Below the pieces are notes generated by a model. The model saw only the letters and a list, made by a program, of their open reading frames with translations. It ran no database searches and was not told where the DNA came from. A stretch of 64,000 bases of DNA, taken from positions 186,001-250,000 of the forward strand of contig JAVTLE010000008.1 of the NCBI GenBank assembly GCA_033439295.1, given 5' to 3'. The stretch is from Deuterostichococcus epilithicus (lineage: Eukaryota > Chlorophyta > Trebouxiophyceae > Prasiolales > Stichococcaceae). This document shows, in pieces, positions 21,499 to 33,301 of this stretch. The translations under genes and the position numbers were made by a program. How positions within the stretch are numbered: position 1 is the stretch's first letter; each line of letters opens with the position of its first letter.

Positions 21499-24251
21499 CG
21501 CATGGCGCTGTGGAAGGTGCGCGGCCCGGCGGCAATGGCGTTGGAGGTGAGCCGCGGCCTCACCTGCGGGCGGCTTGCCGCCAGCGCGCTGCTGCTGCTG
21601 GAGCTGCTAGCTGGCTGCATCGGGCTGGCGGAAAGTCTCAGGACCACAACTGCACGACGGACGAGTTCTTCCAGCTTCTGGAGGCGGCAGCCGGCGCGGT
21701 GGGCTGCCTGGGCGGCGCCGCCGCCGCCTCGCTGGAGCCGCAGCTGGCGGCGCAGATCCTGTCGGTGCTGCAGCACATGACAGAGTGCACCGGCGTGCCC
21801 ACCAGTGATCGGGTGCGCTTGCCGCTACCTCAAGCACCTGTGGATGCTGCATACAATGCACGATAACAGGTACACATGGGCGTCCGCTGTGGTGCTCTCA
21901 CCCTCAGAGAACGCGCCAACAGACTGCGAGCCGCTGTGCGCCAGCGTTACAGCTGCCTCTCGCACATGCTTCGGCAGGGAGGCTTGTACGACAGCCCTGA
22001 TCCCATGCCCTGCTCTCTCCGCTCGCCCTGCTGTGCCGGCCTGTGCTGGCTGCATGTAAAGTGGGGGCAATGCCAGCCCCTCACCTGCGCATCCTCGCCC
22101 ATGTCGGCGCCTTCCCCCGTGCTGCTGCAGGCGGCGCTGCTGGGTGCCCTGTGGCGACACAGAACGCCGCTGGCGTGCCTGGCCTCCGTCTCGGCGCCGC
22201 ACGCCAACCTGGCGCGCTTCCTGGAAGCGGTCGTGACTGCAGGTCTGGCAGCGCTGGACCGGACTCTGGGGCCGCTGGCGGAACCCGGCGAGGCAGGCTG
22301 CCATCCATGGAGGTGTCTGAGCTGGCGGTGCTCGCAAGCCTGCTGTAAGCGGCCGGTCACCCGCCAGCTGCGCCGCCGCTGCAGCACCAGACCATCGCGC
22401 CGCGCTGCTGCTGGGCCGGCTGGTGCCCCGGCTGCTGGCCTGGTTGGACGGCGCCACGGCGGCGGCGNTCGACGCGATGCCTGCGGCGCCGCGGACAGGG
22501 GCGGGGCCTGGCAGCCGCGTCAGCTCCCGGCTCACCACCACAGTCGACGGACTGCTGTTGCAGGCGCTGTGCCACTGCGCCGAGCTACTGGCGCACTGCG
22601 GGCAGCGGGCGCTGGGGGGCCTGGATGAGGGGCAGCCGCCTGATGATGCGCCCGTGCAGGTATGTGAGCCAATGCATGGGAGCGCAGCTACTGCTCCAGC
22701 TGTAGCCCCTCGGCCAGGCATGCCGTGGCATGGCAGCGTGGTGTGTGGCCAGGCGTTGTTGTGTGATTCGTTGAGCAGGAGTTTAATGCGGCCTCACGCT
22801 GTGTGTTCCCCGCAGGTGCTGCGGCAGCGGCTGCGGCAAGCGGAGGTTTTTGCTGCGACGGGCGCGCTGGACATCCTGGTGCTGCTGCACGCAGCCAAAG
22901 GCTCTGGTCGGTGCAGTGAGCGGGACAGTTGCCAGCACAGCGACGACGCGGCGTCGCAGGCGGACACCGAGCTGTCTGGAAGCAGCTATGAACAGGCGCG
23001 ACTGACCGTGGAAGCCTCTTCGAGCCAGCTGGCCCAGCTGGTGCTTCAGTGCAATGCTGCCGCTGCGAGTGTGAGCTGCTTCAAAAAGGATTGGGATCAT
23101 GCATACTTGAGATGGGCCTTATGGGTGGCCACTGCCTGCCAGGTTGCTGCGCGCCAAATGATTGCGTCACCGTCCAGCAAGCAAAACGCTGAGACACCCC
23201 CTTCCCGCGCAGGCGGCCTCAACTGCGCTGCAAATGATGACGGCGTGCGAACAGGGCCTGACGGCTGGCGGGCGTCGGCCGACGAAGGGATCGAGGTTCG
23301 CTTGCGGCTAAGCCCTGGCGGCAATGCAGCTGCGCGGCAGCCTCATTATGGACAGGAGCGGCTGCCCAGGTGGGGCTGTCACCTGCGGCAGTATCCACTG
23401 ACTCGTGCACGGTTTGCTGACTTATTGTACACTTCTGGTCGCTGCAAGGACTGCCAGGCGCTGATCCGCCAAAGCAGAGGTCGGAGCAAAGGCCGGCCGA
23501 CCCCCCCTTTCCCTGTGTACGTCTGAATAGCATCCTCGGATGCTCATTCTCGGATGAGAGAGCTACCCGAAAGCTTGCATCGTGTGATGCCAGTTGCATC
23601 CGGCTGCTGCTGACAGCTACTGGGTGGGTTCGCACCCGCAGGTGTGCGCCGCCTCGTGGCGAGCCAGCTGGCGGTCTTCCGCCGCCGCCCGCAAGGCGGC
23701 TTCGGGGCTAGCCCTATCCCAAATTCCTCGCTTGCGCGGTCCGACAATCAGGTAGCACTGCCCTCATGGCAAATGCTGTCCTGCGTCGGGAGCTTCGGGA
23801 AGAAGTGGCGTGCGCTCACACCAGAGCTGGCAGGCGCCCGGTGTCAGGCTCTGTGATGCATGGCCGGCAGCCGCTCGCTCGAGCCATGGGCAGCCACGAG
23901 TCCATTGCACTGTGTGCCTGGCTTCTGACTGACTCCTTCAATTCTTTTCGACGTAATGGGCCTATCGGAAATGCCATGCAGGCAGCAGAGCGGCCCGGGG
24001 CCGGAGCAGATATCAACTCCAGCGGCACTGCGGTGCCCAGCTCCGGGGCGGCACGGCCGGCCTCTGGCGCCGACGTCGCAGTCCCGCCCCACCTAGCGGC
24101 CGGGCCGCCAGCCATTCCCGCCACGCCGCCGCCCGCTGCCGCACAGTCCGGTGGGCAGCCCGCCCAGACTCGGCCGCTGCCACACCCGGAGGCTGTCGTG
24201 CTGCGTGGCATCCTCGACACCCTGCGGTGCTCCATCATGCATGTGGGTTGA
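21499..24251 (+). CDS. Ala-rich helical-repeat protein, candidate copy C
   Basis: Plus-strand gene of the same texture as A and B. Open segments: MALWKVRGPAAMALE from 21499 (donor gtgagc); about 21690-21800 (LLEAAAGAVGCLGGAAAASL); about 22130-22320 (RFLEAVVTAGLAALDRTLG); about 22380-22659 (DGLLLQALCHCAELLAHCGQ); 22816 to about 23160 (TGALDILVLLHAAKG). A Pro/Ala-rich final exon near 23990-24251 ends at a TGA. The segment 22660-22815 starts gtatgt, ends cag and is 156 bases, a multiple of three, so it may be an intron or read through. An N lies at 22468. Membership in the paralogue family rests on composition and helical pattern only; no block as clear as A/B was found. Function unknown. Confidence 0.45.
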
Positions 24252-24931
24252 TCTGCGCTGCAGATGCGGTGTGGCTGCAGAGCTAAAACCTGCACAGCTG
24301 GCTTCTACGTTGTGAGCATGCTGTCAGCTTCCAGCTACGTCTGTGCATTGGTGCTCAATTCTGCACTCTGACACGTGATTAATTGCTTTCCAGCAGTGCT
24401 GAGCAATGCTGCGTCCGACTGCCACAGGAAGTGATGAGAGAAACACCTACGAGCGAGCCGCCATCACGCGGTGGCTTGCACGAACAGGCGGTCGCCCCTC
24501 ACCAACCAGTCGCTGAGCGACACGAGGCTGGTTCCAGACCATGCCCTGAGATCTCTTGCTGCAACGGTGTGTGAAGCCGCTGCAGTCGATGCGCTCGACC
24601 AACTTGACGTCTGACTCAGTCTGCACGTCCTGCCATATATCATAGTGTCTGGCGGGATGAAGGGCGATGAAGGGCGTGTTGGCAATGGCTTTGGTTTGCA
24701 GCGAGTTGATCAGCGGTGTACAACTGACCTGAACCAAAGTGGGTTTACTATAAACTCCCAGACACAGCCAACGTGCCCACACAGTTAAAAGCCCACGTGA
24801 GTACTCGTGTACCACTGTCAGCCGAGCCTGGGCGCAACGCCAGACTCGCAGCGCCTCTGCCAGGCCAAATGCAGCCGCCATCTGTAAACCGGCTGCCTCG
24901 AGGCTGCAGTGGCAGGGACGCCGCCGTGCTG
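24252..24931. other. Spacer between convergent copies C and D
   Basis: Contains a minus-strand open stretch (about 24447-24760) with protein-like text (PFIALHPARHYDIWQDVQ). It lies 3' of the copy D stop. No start, splice partner or family could be assigned, so it is not called as a gene. Confidence 0.35.
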
Positions 24932-27900
24932 TCATGTAACCGCAGGGCCACCAGTCTTCCTTCGAGCGCGCTTCCCTGCCGCCTTGTCGGCCGGCTTGCC
25001 CCTGTGGCCTTCCTCCTCCTGCATGGCAGGACGTTAAGACCCTAGAACCAGAAACTTGATGCATGCCTACTTCCGTCAAAGAGGCCACGTATCATGCACA
25101 GCAGAAGCAGTCCTGCAGGCCCTGTGGCATGCCTTGCACTGCGGCCTCAGCAGCCGACGCTCGAGTCGGTGAGTGAGAACAGGCGATCGGATGCAGGCGC
25201 GTCTGGCTAGGGATGGCCTGCGTGCAGCAGCGCCAGCAGAGCGTGCGCGGCGCATGCAGCTGTGTGAGCTGCGCTTCAGGCAGTCATGCCTGAAGCACTA
25301 CGCTGCGAGCGGCCGTGCGAGGCGTGCGGGGAGCTCATCAGTATACAGGTTCCAGGAGGTCGCCCCACCAGGAGCTCCTGCATGGCGGCGTCTGCGGCGG
25401 CCTGCTTCAGCGCTAGCGCCGCGCTGCCGTCCAGCGCAGACTTCACCTGCGGCCATGCGACTCCCTTGCTCACAGGGCGTGAGCCTGCGGCATGGTCCGC
25501 TGCAGCGTGCCGGTTGTGGCGCTGCAGGGGTTGCAGCGGTGTACCTGCACCGACACAGCGTGGACGCAGATGCAGGCCCGGTCAAGACGCGGGCACATGC
25601 TGGAGCTGGGATCAGTGTAGCGGCACCAGTGCTCGGGGTCCATGAACCCTCAGCCCTAGGGCGCGACGGAAACAAATTTACACGCGCCTGCTGCAGCCCG
25701 GGCGCGAATTCGCGCTCGAGGCCGGCGGCCCGCGCAGCCCGCCGCACCGCTGCCGCCACGTCGTGCCACTTCACCGCTGCCCGCGGGCCCAGCATCGCGT
25801 CGCGGGCAGCCGCATCAGCTGCGATGAGCTGCGCCGCCAGCGCATTGCAGGCCGCGTCGAACGCTGGCAGCGCCGCTGCGCTGAGCGGCAAGGCTGCTAA
25901 GGCGAGCACCGCCTCGGCCAGTCGCCGGCCCGCCTGCAAGAGTGTGTGCCAAGAAGAAATCACTGGTCGAGATTTGCTTCTCTGGTCCTGGACCCGATCC
26001 GAGTCCCGCTCTAGCTGCGGAGCAGGTCGGCAAAGCCCCGCAGGCACCAGGGACACTGCTGCAACCAAGATCTCACATCAAGCGTGGGACTTGACTGCAA
26101 AGGCAAGGTCTGCAGCACTTGACAGGCCAGTCCACCTCAGCGCGCGCCACTAGGCCGGCAGCCTGCGCGCCGCTGGCGGCGACGCCGCCGATGACCTCCG
26201 CGCCCAGCTGGATGCAGGCCAGCTGCGCGCTGGNATCGTGTGCCCCGGCGCGGCCGCCTTGCTGGCCCGCCGCAGGTGCCGGCACCGCCGCCGCCGCTGC
26301 GGCCGCCCCGCCGCCGCCGCANCCGCAATGCGCTGCTCCACGCCGCTGAAGGCGAGCACGGCCGGCCCGAAGGCAGACGCCGCCAGCAGCAGCCGCTCCG
26401 ACGGCCGGCTGGCGCGGGGCAGCAGCTGCGTGACGGCGGCCGCGAGCGCGTGCACCGCGGCCCGGTCACCGGCCAGCACCGCCGCAGCTCCGTCGCCGGT
26501 TGCGGCGAGCCGCCGGGCAGCGGCCTCCAGCATGCTGGGCGGACACCTGATATAACGATCAATGGTCAAGAGAAGGGCCCTGGTTCAGGCTCCAGCAAGC
26601 TAGTGAGCATGCCGGGCTTCCATTGGCTTGCCGGCTGGACCTGCATCGGTGACGCTGTGACGCGACTTCAAGAACGTTCTCTGGCGGCGGGCGAGCAGGC
26701 CGCTGCTCGAAGTGGCCCTGTCCAGCAACGTTGGTGGTCATGCAAGGAGGCAGTGAAATGCGCAGGCCGCACTTGAGGCTCCAGGGGACGCCGCCGAAGA
26801 GCCACGCCGTGACAAGCGCCTCCAGGGCAGCCGGGCCGTCTGCGTCGCCCAGCGCCACGCGGCGGCGGNCGGTGTCCGCAACGGCCGCCGCCAGCGCGTC
26901 TGCCGTCTGCAGCACCTGCCCTGCCAGCTTCCCCGAGGGGGGGCCGAGCGGCGAGGCCCGCTGCTGCTGCTGCTGCTGCAGCTGCTGCTGCTGCTGCCCA
27001 GCCCACGCCGCCGCCGCGCCGCCGCCGGCCTCGACAAGCCAGGCGCCCACGGCGGCGGCGGCGCGGCCGCAGCGCGGCGGCCCAGCCGTCGCCTCCCCCC
27101 GCGCCCGGGGCGGCCTGCAGCAGCGGCTGCGCCGCGCAGGCCAGCTGCGCGACCGCCAACGCGACGGCCAGGTGTGGCAGCCGGCAGCCGGGCTCCCCNC
27201 CGCCGCCTGGCTGGGCCGGCGCTGGCGGCGCGCCCGGCATGCTCCGGTGGCTGAGCGTCGCCGCGATGCTGAGCGACTGCGCCAGGACGCCGAGCAAGGC
27301 GTGCGCATGGGCACTGTCAACGGGCGAGCTGCCGCTGGCCGCCGCCGCCGCCGCCGCCACCGCGGGGCAGGCGGCGCGCAGGCTGTCGACTATGCCCGCA
27401 TCGAAGACGCCACGGGCCGCCTGCGAGGCCGCCTGCCCCGCCAGCGCCAGTACCCGAGCCGCGAGCTGCGGCGCCATGCCGCTTTTGCACTTGCATGCCG
27501 CCGCAAGCGCCACCCACAGGCCGCAGGCGGCGCCGTTGAACGGTGCGGCCTGCAGCCTGACGTTCTGCTGCCCCGCGATCGACGCGGCTGCCGCCTGCGC
27601 GACGCGGTCGACGAAGCCGAGCAGCGACACGAGCTGCTCCTGCGCCGCAGCGCTGTGCCGCCACTGGCCTGCTGATAGGGCCGTCGCCGCCTGCTGGCCG
27701 TTTGCAGCTGCTGCGGCGACTGCTGGCTGCGGCGCGGCGGCCGCTGCCAGCAGGTTCGCCAGCCCGGCGGTGCGGATAAGGTGCTCATTGTACGGCGCCC
27801 ACCGCTGGCTGGCCGTGCCCGCCCACCTGCGCAGCGCGAAAACATGCTGGCTGGTGCGACCATGTGGAGCGGCGACACGTGCCAAGGACGAAGCTTTGCT

Positions 27901-28818
27901 CTATTGTCCAGGCGGGAAATGATCTCACATCAGTCGGAATGTGTTGTGTGACGGATGGCCAGCACTGCATACCTTGCAGGTGCAAGCGCCAGAAGAAAGT
28001 TTGACTGTATGCAGCAGCTCAGCCCCTCGTGGCGGTGCCGAAAAGGCAGAGCAGCGATTCGCTGCCCACCTCAGGGTGCGCTCCGTGTGCGGCGCAAGCA
28101 GCCTGCACACCGGACGGCCGGCCGCGGCGTCATACGCTGCAGCCGACAGGACCAGCCTGCCGACGGCGCCCGGCCGCTGCGTGTCCGCATCGTCGGCCAC
28201 GCCCGACCGCGCCAGGGCGTCGGCCAGGTGCTGCGCCAGGCCGTGCACGATCTGCGCGCGCTGGGGAGCTCCCACACTCATGAAGCCCTGCGGTCAAATA
28301 GCACGATGCATCCCTGTGCACCTCGGGCCGCGGGCTGGACTGTGTTGTGCGAATGGGCGTGGCCGTGGGCGTGTGTATGGGGGTGCACAGAATGCCACTC
28401 AACGTGCTGCGCTGCAGGCGCAGACTTGTTTGGCGTACCTCCTCGGTGTGGTCGAACCAGGTGCTCAGCGCCGCCAGCTTGATGGCTGCTAGCAGGTCCG
28501 ACGTGGATTCCAGGCTGAGCAATATGCTGCGCAGCTTGAACTCCCACTCCTCCTCCGAAAATTCTTGCAAGTCCTCGGGCACCTCCCTGCAGCCAACGGC
28601 AACAGCGAATCAAGGAATTTGACGCCATGTGCTGATTTTTGGTCCGATCTGCTGCTGTCGCCTTCTGATAGCACTCACCATTGATGCTCGCCGTGATGAT
28701 AGTAAGTGCTCCAGGACATGTATTGGCACTCGGGGCGAGTCTGGATGAAGTCGAGCAGGTCTTCATCGAGGTGCTCAAACTCCCGGCCGAGCGCACTCCT
28801 TCTGCCGCCGAGCCTCAT
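24932..28818 (-). CDS. Ala-rich helical-repeat protein, paralogue copy D
   Basis: Start at the ATG ending at 28818 (MRLGGRRSALGREF). Exon 1 is 28679-28818 and exon 2 is 28439-28586; they join in phase as HQW|EVPEDLQEFSEEEWEF, then SDLLAAIKLAALSTWFDH, equivalent to the LAALSLWLDG block of B. Middle exons cover about 27925-28280 (RAQIVHGLAQHLADALARSG), 26690-27870 (LLGFVDRVAQAAAASIAGQQ) and 25300-26560, all Ala-rich helices. The last exon 24932-25018 reads LQEEEGHRGKPADKAAGKRA then RRKTGGPAVT-stop, sharing the basic KAA-x-KRARRK tail with A. N bases at 26234, 26322, 26869 and 27199 are in coding sequence. No catalytic motif seen; function unknown. Confidence 0.6.
26958..26997 (+). repeat. CTG/CAG trinucleotide run
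   Basis: Interrupted (CTG)n on the plus strand. On minus it gives poly-Gln (QQQQQLQQQQQQ) inside copy D. Confidence 0.8.
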
Positions 28819-29201
28819 CTTAGATCGCCGATCGGCTGCGTCGCTCGCTGTGACGGTGCCATTCAACGTGTCGAGCACAAGTTGCGCATCAAACTTTCGG
28901 CACGTGCCTGCAATCCGCCGTGGACGAATTTCACGGCGGAGCTTCGGACCGGGTCACCGGGGGCGGAAGCCTGGAGAGAGCGAGCGAGAGAGAGAGAGAT
29001 GCTGGCCACCATCAGCTGCAGCGCCCGGGCACGCAATAGCAAAGATCGCATTAGCATCTCGGTCGTGGCGAACGCCCATTCAATAACGAGCACGTATGAA
29101 AATCTCTGTGGAGGAGGGTTGCGCGAGAAACTGACATTATGAAATCAGTTTTGTATAAATTCATCATATTTGTGTGAAAACCGAAAAGATTACGTAACCT
29201 T
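28819..29201. promoter_or_regulatory. Upstream region of copy D
   Basis: About 380 bases between the copy D start and the tRNA-Pro gene, becoming AT-rich near 29130-29200. Holds the GA run and presumably the copy D promoter. No defined box recognised. Confidence 0.3.
28974..29000 (+). repeat. GA microsatellite
   Basis: Imperfect (GA)n just upstream of the copy D start codon, in its probable 5' leader or promoter. Confidence 0.8.
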
Positions 29202-29307
29202 GGGGCAATCCGCGAATTGAACGCGGGACCTCTCGCAAATTAGCCTGGTCCGGCTGAGAACGGTTTGTGAGCCCTAAGCGAGAATCATACCACTAGACCA
29301 ATTGCCC
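29202..29307 (-). tRNA. tRNA-Pro (anticodon AGG) with intron
   Basis: On the minus strand the acceptor stem GGGCAAT pairs with ATTGCCC. The D arm is GGTCTAGTGGTAT, the anticodon stem CTCGC pairs with GCGAG, and the T arm is CGCGTTCAATTCGCG. The anticodon loop TTAGGG gives AGG (Pro, reading CCU and, with inosine, CCN). A 34-base intron sits at the canonical 37/38 position, starting CTCACAAACC. Mature length is 72 bases. The body closely resembles plant nuclear tRNA-Pro. No CCA is encoded, as expected for a nuclear gene. Confidence 0.93.
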
Positions 29308-30509
29308 GAAATCCTGGTAAGGACTTGCACAGATGTCACATTTGCCATTTTCACATGATAAGAATGCAGACACGCCGCAAATGCAGAAATACGTCTTGGT
29401 CGTGGCTCTCTGAGCCTGCGATGCAATCCCGTTGAAAGGCAAAGGGGTCCGTCTGACGACGCGTGCACCCCTACTGGAATTGCACCATGCGTTGCCTGTG
29501 CGGTGCGTGGTCTCCGTCATTGAGGACGAGTTGTGGCGCCAGCCGGCGCAGGCACAATGGCGGCAGTGGCGGCAGACCAGCAGCAGCAACAGGCAGCAGG
29601 CGCAGGCACAGGAGCGGCAGCAGTGACGGCCGCAACAGGGGCGGTGCCTGCTGGCGGTAGTGGACGTTTGGTGCATGCAAAGTTGGCGGGTTGGAACGGG
29701 GGAGTTGGCTGACGCCTGCCATAATGGGCTACGGGCCCAGGCTGGCGGCCCGCCGTATCCTAGACGGGCAGCGGACTGCGCGGACGGGGCCACCGCAGCT
29801 GGCCCTGCAGGTGCAGCGGGCGGTCACGTTGCGCTTCTGGAGTCGGTGTCCCACAGATATCGGAGGTTAAGCGGCCTTCGTTGCATGGGTGGTCGAGGTC
29901 CGCCGCCACCCAGGGCCCCTTCATCGCAATGTGCCGATTGATGCGTGTCCTGTGACCGCTCCTGGCGGGCTGGCATCACCGGCGATGCTCCGGCACAGAG
30001 CTGCAGAGGCCTGCAGCAGAACACTGGCGGCTGCAGGTGCACCCGATACTACTGCAGCTGACTTGGCGCCTGATGCAGTAAAGGCCATGCCGGCCCGCAA
30101 CGCGCTGTTCATTGCAAGCTTAACGTTACCAGCTACCAGCGAGAGCTGGTAGCTGGTAGCTGGCAGTGTCCCCCCATTACTGCAGAAGGCCGAAGATGGC
30201 CGACAACGCTTGTGTGACGTTTCCTGAGTCAGGCGTTCGTTTGCGTGTGCTGCATCAGTCTGCTGGATCCATGTTCCACAAAATTCCACAGACCTTTCAG
30301 TACTTGCTGGTAGATTCTCAAAAGCCTGGATTGTTCATCGCAATCCTCCGCAGCCCGGCAGTGTGTGCATCAGGCACGGATGCCTCCCTTCATTCTTGGT
30401 ACCGCACAACAAGCACTAGGCGGAATGTTGCCGCGCGGAGCACTGCGGTCAGCACCTCGAGCAGTGCTCCCATCGCTCTGTCTGCTGCATCCTGCCGTGC
30501 TGCAGCCTC
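29308..30509. other. Region between tRNA-Pro and copy E, uncertain coding
   Basis: Both strands have overlapping open frames. On minus, 29921-30200 reads LVAGNVKLAMNSALRAGMAF and further Ala-rich helical sequence that could be 3' exons of copy E. Plus frames are equally long, so no call is made. A perfect hairpin sits at 30127-30158. Confidence 0.3.
30127..30158. repeat. Perfect inverted repeat (14-bp stem, 4-base loop)
   Basis: The left arm taccagctaccagc and right arm gctggtagctggta are exact reverse complements around a gaga tetraloop. Each arm also contains a repeated agct/accag unit. Confidence 0.9.
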
Positions 30510-31880
30510 CTACATGCTGACCACTGTGCTAGGACTGTGCAGCTGCGCATCGCTCCCTGGAGAGGGCTGAGCGCTGCCAGCCGAGTGGCTGTCCTGCAGA
30601 GCCCTGTCAGCGCTGGCACCCGCCGCAGCAGGAAGGCAGGCAGCCGCCACGGCAGCATTCAAAGGTTGCATGGCACTGGCGGACTGTGCAGGGTCGAGCT
30701 GACCAGACCTGCATATGGCCTGCGCAATGCTGCTGCGCAGTTCCGCCCAGTCGCAGCGGCCGCCTTGTCGCAGCACTGCTGCCGCCTCAGGCAAGCTGCA
30801 GAGCATCGTAAGTGCCACGCAAGCGCCGCTAAAGGCTTCTGCAGCCGAGGGCGCCTCGCCCATTGCAGCTGCCAGCCAGCGAGCCAGATCATAGCCGCCG
30901 CCAGCGCCTCGACACATGCGGCAATGTCCGGCGCCGGCCTGCTGCCGCCCTGCTGCCGCAGCAGGTCCTGCTCGCACATCCGAGTCCGCGCCCTCACGCT
31001 GCGTGACATTCAAAACATGTAGTGGGGATCCGGCCGAGGCATGGCTAATGGCGCGCGGTGCGAATGACAAAGCAGCCGCAGCCGCCCGCCCTGGTTTGGT
31101 GACCTGCCGCCAGCAATTGCAGATAAATGGGCTTGAGTATGGCTGGATGAGAAAGATCAAATCAAGAAACGTGATGATGGCTCAATGGTCTGCCAGCGAA
31201 GACGGAAGCAGCAGAGCGAGAATATAGCACGTGTCGAGTGCAGTGGATGTCAACTAGATCAGTATTTCAGACGGCAGGCACAAGGGAAACAGGTAGGGAT
31301 TACTCTTGTGCTGGATTGAAATGATCAGGCGCACCAGGAAAGCGGGGACCTCGATCCTGCTCACGCCGCTGCCAACAAGCGCCGCCGGAAACCATGCAAA
31401 TTTTACAGTGCCAAAGTCGCAAACTCCCGGCCATTGACGACCATGTCGCCTGCAGTGAGCCGCTGCCGCAGCCCAGCAATTCTCGGCATCTGCAGCTCGC
31501 ATGGGTCCCAGGTCACCTCGAGAGTCAGCGTCAGCGCCCAGCGGGCTGCCGCACGCCAAAGCCGGGCGAGCGCGACTGCTGCTGTCCCGGGGCATGGCAT
31601 GTCCAGCGAGACCAGCAAAGTTACGCAGGCCGCCATTGCCGCAGGCTCGGCTGCCTCAACCGCAGCGGCGAGGCCGGGCCGCAGGTTCAGCACGGCCAGG
31701 AGCGCCCTGCGAATCTGCATGCAGAACGACTGCGCTTTCAACTGCGAGCGGATGGACAAGTTGCACAAGATGCTTGCATTTCTATTCAATAATTTGAACC
31801 GGGAGGTCCGCCGAGTGATTGACTTTGCCTCAAACCTCCTCAGCCCCTCATCAGTCGATGGCAGCTCGAGTGCGGGCTGA
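30510..31880 (-). CDS. Ala-rich helical-repeat protein, paralogue copy E
   Basis: Minus-strand segments of about 31403-31880 (ELPSTDEGLRRFEAKSITRR, then IRRALLAVLNLRPGLAAAVE) and 30510 to about 30960. The latter reads LARWLAAAMGEAPSAAEAFS, then VLRQGGRCDWAELRSSIAQA. It aligns with LLRWLAAARRLPQVLAQEAL and VLDAGGEAGWCQMEAALRKR of copy A, and RRALLAVLNLRP sits where A has RRPAVLKAAALIKP. Shorter than A and D. The stop used is the TAG at 30510-30512; further 3' exons may exist to about 29920. Function unknown. Confidence 0.5.
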
Positions 31881-32363
31881 GCTATGTGTACATACTTTCT
31901 GGACCCTGGAAGGCACCGGCATGGAAACCGCCTGACACTGAACGCTCACCCCTTTGAGCACTTGATGACCTGGTCATCGGCCATGCTGATAGCCTCGCTG
32001 TGTGATCAGGGCTGTTTGGCTGCACTACTGCCAACTGTGCTGCAGAATTGCTGAGAGATCAACGCAAACCACGACTCGCTTCGTCTCGCAACACATTCCT
32101 GACAGGTGCCTCGAATGGATAAACAACAGGACGGCGTCATCGTTGCTCTGTTTCGACATCCAATATGATCATGCAGAACCGCACATCGGGGTTTCCTGTG
32201 TACAAAGATCTCAGATCCTCGACGGGACCTCGTACGGGCAGCATTTGCCTTGGAAGGTCCTGGTCCGAAGTTATCAGAGTTGTGCCTGCGCATAAGTGAC
32301 CTTGCAGTACCTGAATTGTGATTCTCCGGATCGAGCACCAGTGCTCAAGCTGCCTGAAGGACA
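31881..32363. promoter_or_regulatory. Spacer between divergent copy E and Ubl gene
   Basis: About 480 bases separating two divergently oriented coding regions. No gene recognised; likely contains both upstream regions. Confidence 0.35.
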
Positions 32364-33301
32364 ATGGTCCGGCGGCGCCCCGGCAGAGGCAGCACCACCC
32401 TCGGACGGCCGCTCAAGCGGCGCCTTGGCGGGGACGGCGCCAGCGTAGCAGCCGCAGCCGGTGGCGGTGGCGGCTGACATTGCTGCGACGACGGCGGAAA
32501 CTGCCGCTGCGCCCCTGGCGGCGCCTGCTGTGGCGGAGGAGCCGCCGCTGGCGAAGCGGCAGCGCAGTGCACAAAGTGCTGGGCTTGGGCCGCAGCACCC
32601 GCCTGCACCGCAACAGAGCAGCGGCGGGTCTGGCGCCAGTACCAACTCAGCCAGGAGCAGGTTGGAGAAGGATACACTCAACCCTGTTCTATGCGGTTGA
32701 TGTCTACAGATGCTGCACGTCTGTTCATCTCGTTGCATGCACCATGCCAAGCACATAGAGCGCGGTATCACGGCGTGCTATGCGAGTCGCAAAACCGTGT
32801 GAATTAGTAGTTATTTCGGTGTTTCGATGCGGCCATGTGCTGCAGTTCGGCCAGATCGTCGCGGCGCACCCCGTCGCCGACGGCAGCATCATCGTGGGTG
32901 TCCACGACCATGACAGGAACCTGGCAGCCTTCAAGGCGCAGCCGCACACTCAGGTGTTAAAGGTGGGCCACATCTTTCAGCTTCTATGCGGGAGGTGGGC
33001 CGCATCTATTCAGCCTTGTTCAGCTGAGCCAGGGGGCATGTGCCATAGTGTGCCTGTTATTTCGTGTCCTTGGCTGTGCATCGGTGCATGGTGTTGTCAA
33101 CACACACCTGCGGCATGTGCGCAGGTCTGCGGCTGGTACAGCCGCGTGAGCGGCATGGACCCCGGAGAGTTCTTTTTCCTGTGGAACTGCCGGCGTGCAG
33201 GCGGCCATGACACCCTTGCCGGGCTGCGTGTCAAGCACGGCGATATCCTACAATGTAGTTTTACCCAGGTGGGGGACTGGCCGCCGCCAAGCGACAAGTA
33301 G
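32364..33301 (+). CDS. Second ubiquitin/SUMO-fold protein with basic N-terminal region
   Basis: Two exons are clear and in phase: 32846-32962 (FGQIVAAHPVADGSIIVGVH) and 33125-33301 (GMDPGEFFFLWNCRRAGGHD, then TLAGLRVKHGDILQC), ending PPPSDK-stop. The pattern of a hydrophobic strand, a helix and an FF-L-W/F-x-G/C-R turn, followed by T-L-x-x-L-x-V-x-x-GD-I, is that of SUMO or Rad60-SLD beta-grasp domains. There is no di-glycine end. A probable first exon starts at 32364 (MVRRRPGRGSTTLGRPLKRR) and continues in another frame as TTAETAAAPLAAPAVAEEPP and LAKRQRSAQS. The frame changes within the GGTGGC run near 32455-32473, either a sequence error or a tiny intron. Role inferred only from fold. Confidence 0.5.
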
